Assembly: GCA_014925825.1 (NCBI GenBank)
Contig: JACGCK010000162.1
Location: 1-64,000 of the forward strand
DNA from: Pholiota molesta
Lineage: Eukaryota; Basidiomycota; Agaricomycetes; Agaricales; Strophariaceae
DNA: 64,000 bases
Direction: 5' to 3'
Under the pieces are notes generated by a model that was given only the letters and a program-made list of their open reading frames with translations, ran no database searches and was not told the DNA's origin. The translations under genes were made by a program, and so were the position numbers. Every line of letters starts with the position of its first letter. Position 1 is the first letter of the stretch. Shown here in pieces: positions 56,608-64,000 of the stretch.

Positions 56608-57157
56608 TCAACCTCTGCAATTTTGGACATACCCAGTGTCAGGCAACCAGACCGAAAATACACAGTCATCTCTTTGCACAGCATACTGGCACATTTCTCG
56701 CATGCGACGCGTTTCCAGACAATGCTCTTCTGTTGACCCTTCTCTGCCATTGTGTAGGTCCAAAATCGCTTTCTCGCTTTCCCACAAGTGATGAACTACA
56801 CCAAATGCCTCTTTCGACCTAGCTACACTCCAAACATCAAACCCTAGACGTGCCTGGAAAGAAATGAGCATCCAATAACGAGAAATTAAATAGAAAACTC
56901 ACAATATCAACGGCGATGTGACGGATGATTCTGAGCGCCTGTACGGAATCGATTGTTTCTTTGTCCACCAGATCAACATACTCCCTGTTGAAGGTATTCA
57001 AAATGCCCTCAAACCGACGGAGTTCAATGGTTCTCTCATCATCAGAAAGCAAATCCCAAAGCGGCACTTCGTCAGAGCTGTCAGAACCAGCCATCGGGGC
57101 AGGGATCGACATGATCGGGGTAGGGATAGAGGAGAGCACGATGAGTGAGGAACTCAA
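56608..57157 (-). CDS. Element-borne unknown protein between inverted arrays
   Basis: Two exons. The first (57157 to about 56905) holds an acidic N-terminus MAGSDSSDEVPLWDLLSDDE and the helix ELRRFEGILNTFNREYVDLV. After an intron come RLGFDVWSVARSKEAFGVVH, HLWESEKAILDLHNG and MREMCQYAVQRDDCVFSVW. About 165-190 residues, depending on the start and on whether 56630 is spliced. Regular helices and Trp/Phe positions suggest a folded domain; I do not recognise it. It lies between two array blocks in opposite orientation. Confidence 0.45.
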
Positions 57158-57169
57158 AATTTGATCTCG

Positions 57170-57660
57170 ACCAAAAACATCGTGCCTTCAGTAAAATATC
57201 GTGCATGTGGCACAATATTGTTAAACATTGTGCGCACGGAATGATACTGTTACGCATCGTGCACTTGGAACGATATTTGACGAGTGCGTCAAGAATCCGT
57301 GCGCGCGGAACGATGTTTGACGAATGCGGCAATTATCGTGCACACGGAACGATATTTGATGAATGCGTCAAGAATCGTGCCTGCGGAACGGTGTTTGACA
57401 AATGCAGCAATTATCGTGCGCACAGAACGATATTCTTACACATCGTGCACACGGAACGATATTTGGCGAGTGCGTCAAATATCGTGCGCACGGAACAATA
57501 TTCTTATACATCGTGCACACGGAACGATATTTGGTGAGTGCGTCAAATATCGTGCCCACGGAACGATGTCGTCGAACTTCGTGCACAGGGAACGATTTTC
57601 GAGCAGTCCTTCAAACATCGTTCGCATGGAACGATATCTGTTAATATTGTTCCTTACACA
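57170..57660. repeat. Right subterminal array, block B (inverted)
   Basis: Same units as block A in the opposite orientation: GAGTGCGTCAAATATCGTGC then GCACGGAACGATATT. With block A it makes an inverted repeat around the small gene. Confidence 0.8.
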
Positions 57661-58151
57661 CGACATTCAGAATCGCGGTAGTGCTGCAGGGGCGACACGT
57701 GATGTGCGAGCGTTGCTCGCGCATAAGTTGGCGACCCATGGTCACCCATCTCATATGAATCTCTGACGCTGCCCACAGCATATATGGCCACCCAGTCCCT
57801 AGTCGGCATAGTTTACTGTTAATAATGCAAGGAAACAACAATATTACAGAATATATACATGCAATTGCTCAATATGGTGACCTGATTGGGAAACACACCA
57901 ATTAGGCGCTTGCTAAGCGCCCAAATTGATCTCTCCTGTGTTTGCAGGCTTCACAAAGATTAAAGGTTAAGCATTATGTGATTCTCATGCTTCTGTTGCC
58001 ACAGGTACCCTTTCGACTAATAGCCTGAAAATGCGAGAGAGTTGAGGTGATTTAAGTAGACAAAGGCTTCTATCCTGTGTTTGCTGATTCCTACCATCCC
58101 TCTCCCCTCCCTTGCCTCTGTGGTAATTCCTGCATCCCCTGCTCTACTCAG

Positions 58152-58497
58152 ATGATAGACATTGCCATATTGAATGATGATGAGGATTTGAATCAGCAGT
58201 CACACATCCTTCTGCAGAAGGCACAGGAAGCCATTGAGTTTTTGGGATCTGAACTACCTGCAGAGGGGGTATGTCTGATTCTGTAAGTCCTATTCTCAGT
58301 TCTGCAAGCTAGTATATTGATTTATATGCAAGTAAGGGCCCCCATGGCGATGATGATCATATCATGGCTAGGATCTACAATGAAAGCCCACACTTTCGAC
58401 ATGAAGGCGCAATCCACTTTGGAGGTGCAAATGACGCTACATTCATGGCCAGTCGCGGGGCGGGTCGCAAGTGGGAAAGGTACAGGGAGCGGGTCAG
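58152..58497 (+). CDS. Possible element-borne gene, incomplete
   Basis: Two likely exons: IDIAILNDDEDLNQQSHILL with QEAIEFLGSELPAEG, then GPHGDDDHIMARIYNESPHF, HEGAIHFGGANDATFMAS and RKWERYRERVR. GT-AG borders fit (intron starts about 58270). Acidic then Gly/Arg-rich. Neither the true start nor the 3' end could be fixed. Function unknown. Confidence 0.35.
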
Positions 58498-58952
58498 GTA
58501 TTTGAGGTACGTAGATCTCGAGACATTCACACATCGCTCACTGTAAAACCAACGCGACATGTATGTAGCAGATCATAGAGAGGAGAACTATGAAGAATAC
58601 AATTATCCGCGCGAGCAGAGAAGCGACGGGGGTTTTCTTGGGAAAGACGATTGGGACAAAGAATTTACAAAATGTAATATATTGATATTTTGAAACGTCG
58701 TCTTTCATCGTTCGGGAGGAACGCTAATATTATCATATTATCGTGCGTGGGGGGCGGAATACAATATTGACATTGTTCATGGAACGCTAATCTAATCTCT
58801 AAAATACCGTGCAGGGGGACCGAAACTAAGTTGGACCGTGCGAGTGCTCCCGTGACTCATGTCCAGTACCGGCGTCCTTGACGCCATGCTCGGTGTGATG
58901 TTTGGGCAGGGTCCCGGCGTGTTTGGCGGGCATGGCAGCCGGTCGTTATTCG

Positions 58953-59834
58953 GGTTTTATTGATGTCAGAGGGATCAAGAGGGCGCGAGAAATGAAGTGT
59001 GTCTTGCATTGCCATGGATATTGTTCTTCTTGCATTTTCTGAACCTCTTGTCCCTAGCACTTGCACCATGAACGAGTTTCGAGAGTGGTTTGGCTTGCCC
59101 AGTACGTGTCATATCAATATATGTACGCCGCTATTTGTGAATCGACTGACGTTACTCTTAAAGAGTATAAGAGCTTTGTCGAATGGAACAAAGACCCCGA
59201 AATCTCGCAAGCGGCTTCTGACTTGTACGGCGGCAACATCGATCGCCTCGAACTTTATCCTGGACTTCACGCCGAAGGTGGTTTCGGCGACGGCCTCCAG
59301 GATTACAGCTCGGAACCGCTGCGCATTAGCACCATGCGAAATGGCTTGTTAATTGATGCTATTACTCTGGTGCGTATATCGTTGCCTAATTATTCAATAT
59401 GCCACTACAGCTTTTATAAACTCCAGATTCGCGGCGATCGATTTTTTACCACTGCGTTCAATGGTTTGTCCTTGTTGCGTTGGCGGATACGGTCTCTTCA
59501 TCGCTCACATGTCTCGTTTATTTAGAGGAAAATTATACCAAGACGGGTATCGCTGACGTGCAGAGAGATGTCAATAACAAGGCCCACGGTGGCTACAGTG
59601 CGTCCAACATTTCATCCTATCTTGTCTTGACAACTTGATGCTGACGAATACATTTTCGCTACATTTTCGCATTTAGTCCACAAATTGCTCTTCCGCACAC
59701 TCGAGGGATTGCCTCAGAATAGCGTTTATGCTTGGTTCCCAATGACCACTCCTGCGACCATGAAGCGGGTCTTGGGTAGCAGCGGTGATTGGAGATTTGA
59801 TAGGCCTCCTCTCCCTACCTCCTTGGACTGCTGA
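58953..59834 (+). pseudogene. Second dioxygenase, 3' part
   Basis: Continuation of the gene cut at 41884. It starts GFIDVRGIKRAREMK, then NEFREWFGLP, EYKSFVEWNKDPEISQAASD, DAITLIRGDRFFTTAFN, and SVYAWFPMTTPATMKRVLG, stopping at TSLDC (TGA 59832-59834). It ends at the same point as copy 1, also without a P450 domain. It has no promoter of its own except whatever the element supplies. Confidence 0.85.
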
Positions 59835-60271
59835 AATGGGTCCACAATATAAGTATACATATGTAATTTATGTGTATACTTGAAGTTTTGTAGTTTGGTT
59901 GGATATTGATTGTAATACCATTATGAGGTCGTCTTTTAAGTTTTCCTCCTATTATCATGAATAACTGATAGAAGTATCGCGTCTTCACGAAAAGTGAGGA
60001 TGGCCGTACCTTGATCGATTGATCACTTGTGTGTGTGTCTACATGTCAAGGCGCTTGGAAATTTTGAATGCTTGAAACTTGGAACTTGGGAGAAGCGAGT
60101 TCCGTGAAGTTGCCGGCGGGCGCGCACTTGGGCACAGCATTTGTGATGTTCGCACGAGTTTGCCGGAGGTGGAATAAGAAGAGGAGTGGATGATGCAGCT
60201 CTTCGTGCAACGTTGATCGTTCTCCAGAGCAGGCCTCTATCGCAGAATTCAGCCCTGGTGGCGAATTTCTT
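59835..60271. other. Intergenic
   Basis: Promoter side of the transporter gene; nothing else recognised. Confidence 0.35.
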
Positions 60272-62966
60272 ATGTTTACAACGTTTCCCTCTCAACCACG
60301 TTCGGCTCGAGATGCTCCTTCATCTCCAAGGCCATTGGGATTCGTTTCCCCAAGACCAATCACTTCCCCAAGACCTTTACCGTTGAAACGAGAGCACCGG
60401 GGTGCACGAATCTATGAACCCAAAAGTCCAAATCCTTTGCCACCGCTGCCAGACAAACCTCTTCCTGCTTATATTCCTGAACGACCGGCGCCTATTCTCA
60501 CGCTTCCAGGCCTCCCCGACGTGGAACTTCCTCGGACACCGGCTAAGCCCAACCACCACTTCGGACATAAATGGATTAAGACTGGCAAGCAGTAGGTACT
60601 TTTTGATTACGCAAATAGGAATTTACTAAGGTTCTCTATGTTAGATGGATATCCAACATCAAACTTCCCTGGACTCCACCAGACCCATCGACCCCGACAA
60701 TTCCTCCAGTATCACCCAAGACCGCTAAATTTGTGAACGAATCAATACATCATACTCCCAAAGAGCAAGTATACTTCAAGAGCTATCAAAATGTTCTTGA
60801 TGAAGAAGCTCTAGGATACAAACAAGCGATTCCGGATTACAGGCCAGAAGTTCCGGAATATGAACCAGAAGTTCCGGAAAACAGGCAAGACCCACCTCCT
60901 CTTTACCAGAAGGACCCACCCGAAGGAGGGATTTTTGGATGGATGGCTGTGGCGGGAGTGTGAGCCGGCTTTTTGGTTTTTATTTTCTTTCCGGAGTCAG
61001 AACACTCATACTTTTTCAAAAGATTTTTGATCCAGTTTGCTACCATTGGGTAATTTTCTACCCCCAAATTCGAAGCCGTTCTAATAGTTCGATATAGTTA
61101 TGTCTTCACCTGGAATGTATTCGAAGGTACTGTCACTATCACTTGCCCTATCACTTGATTTGCTAAACTATAATTTCAGATCACTACAGCCACGTTTCGC
61201 TGACCGATCAGAGCCCAATTGCCGTCCGGTACGTCGATCGTCTACTACTGATCAACAGGAGCAAGCTGACCGGGAATCAACTATAGATTCATTGGGAGCA
61301 TTCAGTGGTTTTTGACTTTCTTCCTTTCTCTGGTAGCTGGAAAGGCGGCGGATTCGGGATATCTCCATCACACTATTATCTCTGGATCTGTCCTGTTCGC
61401 GCTTTGGTATGTCCCGTTAACTATTTCTTTCCGTGCGCCGGCGCTTATGTTTTCCAGCCTCTTTTTATTGTCCATTGTCGGAGAAGAGCAATTTGGCGGG
61501 ACATTCGCATGTCAGTCCCTAGGCATGGGCATAGGAATGGGGCTCGTCTTCGTACCGACTGCTGTTGTACCTTTGTTCTACTTCAAGCGCCAACGAGGGC
61601 TCGCAATTGGAATAGCTATGAGCGGTGCCACATTTGGAGGGATGATTTTTCCAGCTGGTGCGTTCTTTTATTCTATCTATCTTTGTCTTCGTCTGATCAC
61701 AAGCTTTAGCCCTTCGGTAGGATTATGTTTTGTGTATTGCCTTCAAGCTGCGATCTCATTTAACCTTTTTCAGGGCTATGATCCCAACCCATGGACTGGG
61801 TGGCGCCGTTCGGATCACCGCTATCATCGCTACAGTATTCTTAGCTTTGGGCAATGGACTCATTCTCGTTCATCCAATCCCTAAGCCAGACAAACCGGCA
61901 TACCCTCTTCCACACCTTGACTTGGCCAAATACTCGAAGGAAATAGAGTTTATCTTCGCTGCGGGAGGGTAAGCTATTCTGTTTGGAGCACATGTAAACC
62001 GTCACTGATTTTTTACAGCTTCTTCATTACGATGCTATTCATCTACTACCCTGGTACGATCTCCTTGCATACCATGACCCCGCATGGAACTGATCTGAGG
62101 TCCACACAGTGATGTATCTAGATCTCCTCGCGCAGCAAAACGGTGTCGACGCAAGGAGCGCCTTCAATTCCGTACGTGCACCACCCCTTCTTCCGTTTCG
62201 CATGCCATGTTATCTAACGATATTCATTGACCGTTGGTGGTGCAGGTCATAATTTTAAGCCTGACAGGAATGATCGGCCGTATAGCGTTGGGCTTTGCCT
62301 CCGACATTGTCGGCCCTTGGAATCTCCTCGTGCCTGTCTCTGGGGGGATGGTGCTGATGATGTTTACTATGTGTACTGTGTACGTCAAGTCTATTCTAAC
62401 TTAATCTCATCGCGATCTGGGAATACTGAATTACATCTTATTTTATTTTTTTCAGTCAAGGTATCAAGTCGCTCGTCGCGTTTTCGATGTTCTATGGACT
62501 TTTTGCTGGGGCTTGTAAGCCAATTCAACAGGATTTTGTTTCGCCCTCTGAATTCTAGTGCAGGGCTTTCTCTTATGGTGACCGCTATCACAGGCCTTTC
62601 GTCTCGCCCGACTGAGCAAGGGTGAGATTTTTGCTTGTCAAGCAATCATGAAGACTACTAATTGTCCTCTAGAACTCGAGTGGGCCTTGTCTTCTCTGCT
62701 GGTAGCTTACCGGTCCTCTTTTCCTTCCTCCTTCAAGACGGTTTGGTCAATACTCAGCGTTGGGTCATTCCATCTGCTGTTGCCGGCGTAAGTTCCTTAC
62801 ACTTCTCTTTCAAAAAATAAATTATAGTTGTATTAACCAACCTCTAATGCAGTTCCTATTCGTCGCTGTTACCGGCCTGGCTTTCATGTCGAGGAAGTTC
62901 GTTGCTGACAAGAAACCATATAGGCGAAGGAAGATGGAATCTATTCACCAGGTCTTGATCGTGTAA
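60272..62966 (+). CDS. MFS transporter, monocarboxylate (MCT)-type
   Basis: Plasma-membrane permease of the major facilitator superfamily, closest in style to fungal monocarboxylate/riboflavin-type (MCH) carriers. A long cytosolic Pro-rich N-terminus (about 200 residues: PNPLPPLPDKPLPAY, YRPEVPEYEPEVPEN) precedes the typical first helix motif EGGIFGWMAVAG. Later segments include QWFLTFFLSLVAGKAADSGY, GMGIGMGLVFVPTAVVPLFY, FKRQRGLAIGIAMSGATFGG, HGLGGAVRITAIIATVF, LTGMIGRIALGFASDIVGPW, GLSLMVTAITGLSS and RVGLVFSAGSLPVLF. The RGLAIGIAMSG loop-helix and GRIALGFASD after the central loop are MCT hallmarks. About eleven exons. Stop after IHQVLIV. Substrate not predictable. Confidence 0.85.
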
Positions 62967-63054
62967 TCTAATGCACTTGTTTCAATTCAAAGGTTTCGAT
63001 TGGTCCTTTCCGATAGTCTCATTATGTGGATATATCTCATCTAAGAGGAAATAA

Positions 63055-64000
63055 CTAGTAAATTTTTTCTTCTCGGATGCGCAATCGTTGAACAGAGCGT
63101 GTAATGTGTGCCCTGTGTTCAACGCCTCCGTCTAAAATTCCTACGCGCATCATTGATAGAAGCTTATGTATATTGTTCAGCAAGGCCCTGGTTGGATAAC
63201 AAAGGGAGGCGCATACATTATGGGCTGCGTTCGAATGTGCGTACACACCACCAAAGAACGAAGCTGTGGCCTCTTTTCCGGCGGTTCCTACGAGATAGTG
63301 TCTGCCGCCAGGATGTTGATCAACGAAGGACGAGACGTCGTGAATGAACCCGGAGATAAGGACAAGGGGTTTCGTCTTAGCCTCTTCCTGGACTAAAGAA
63401 CAACCTGTCAATACCGTTCGAAAGAGATAAAACAGTATGCTTGCGAACACGTAGCCCACGACACGACTGGGAGTTTTTCGAGGGCCGTCGGCCAGTCGAG
63501 GGAATCTTGAACTTCCTTGAGCTTTTTCAACTCCATCGCTAAGCGTCCTTTGGAGATTTCGTTACTTGGGAACATGCGTAAGTGGTTGGCTAGGCCAACC
63601 TTCCCGCAAAGTGCGATGAACCATTTCGTTGGATCGTATTGGTACCAGAGAAATGCGTTGCGGTAGTCCATTGGGAACTGGTGGTGAAAGTTGTGGTAGC
63701 CTTCCCCCATTGTCAATATCGCGGACAGCAGATGATCGCGGGGTGTCTGTACGTCGTCATATGGCGCTGTTCCGAGCCAATGAGCGATGGAATTGATGCA
63801 GAAAGTGCTCTGGAGAGGTTTAGCGCGTGTGATACTTGAGAGAAATTACCGCGGAGACTGACATGATGTGCGATGGTCAGGCGCAGCGCTCCTGCGAAGC
63901 ACGCGCCGCCTAACCAGTCGTCGAAGAATAGTCCTGGAATAGCTGAGGGCAGCACGTATCCAAAAATAACGAGCAGAAGGAAGTAGTGCTTGTGCTGCCA
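63055..64000 (-). CDS. Delta-9 acyl-CoA desaturase with cytochrome b5 domain, 3' part
   Basis: ER-membrane desaturase (OLE1 type) that makes palmitoleoyl/oleoyl chains. Only the C-terminal half is in the window; the gene enters from the right edge. Visible: helix VLPSAIPGLFFDDWLGGACF, AHWLGTAPYDD, the third histidine box GEGYHNFHHQFPMDYRNA, WYQYDPTKW, then the fused cytochrome b5 domain with GFIHDVSSFVDQHPGGRHYL (HPGG haem ligand) and KEATASFFGGVYAHSNAAHN. Introns at about 63861-63808 and 63230-63170 are clear. The intron near 63465-63410 could not be joined in frame with canonical sites, so a micro-exon or sequence error is possible there. Stop at 63057-63055. Confidence 0.87.

Larger units (their letters stand above)
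41885..58952 (-). mobile_element. 17 kb KDZ-type DNA transposon
   Basis: Inserted in a dioxygenase exon. The direct repeat GGTTTTAT (41877-41884 and 58953-58960; 9 bp if the preceding G is counted) flanks it, and joining the flanks restores the exon seen in copy 1. Termini GGGACAAGGACAAACAGCC and, reversed, CGAATAACGACCGGCTGCC match at 11 of 19 positions, a weak terminal inverted repeat. KDZ (Kyakuja-Dileera-Zisupton) transposons are known in mushrooms; Zisupton-type elements make 8 bp duplications. It contains a KDZ transposase gene, terminal palindrome arrays, several unknown genes and a nested foldback. Confidence 0.85.

Overview
The window is from a filamentous basidiomycete, most likely a mushroom-forming Agaricomycete. 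Genes are split by many 45-70 bp introns. The families present (FunK1-type kinase, DUF6534-type and a second class of 7-TM proteins, CPL1-like secreted cysteine domain, KDZ transposase with cysteine clusters) are typical of that group. All assignments come from reading translated exons and motifs; no database search was possible, and exon borders are hand-placed.

Layout. 1-1200 holds dispersed and tandem repeats. 1216-21059 is an ordinary gene-rich arm: TFIIH subunit TFB5, an APH/kinase-fold protein, a two-HMG-box mitochondrial protein, a DUF6534 membrane protein, Mediator subunit MED8, a cytochrome P450 carrying one in-frame stop, tRNA-Ala, an uncharacterised gene with a possible mitochondrial presequence, and a 1252-residue secreted protein with a CPL1-like domain followed by four large repeats separated by dibasic (Kex2-type) sites. 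A haem-peroxidase fatty-acid dioxygenase (DOX) follows at 22346-25517.

26-60 kb is dominated by transposons caught inside genes. (i) A 4.57 kb Mutator-like element (26952-31521) with about 30 bp inverted termini and a perfect 9 bp target duplication splits a FunK1-like kinase gene. (ii) A 1.3 kb near-perfect palindrome (about 32314-33644) sits 48 bp past the stop of a 7-TM gene. (iii) A second DOX gene is cut in two by a 17 kb insertion (41885-58952) flanked by an 8 bp duplication. The insertion carries a KDZ transposase gene, palindrome-rich arrays near both ends and several unrecognised genes. (iv) Inside the KDZ coding exon lies a 3.66 kb foldback element (47162-50823) with a 9 bp duplication. 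The order of events is therefore readable: DOX gene, then KDZ element, then foldback.

An O-methyltransferase (36569-38494) lies between the insertions. The right edge returns to normal genes: an MFS monocarboxylate-type transporter and the 3' part of a delta-9 fatty-acid desaturase with a cytochrome b5 domain, which runs off the window.
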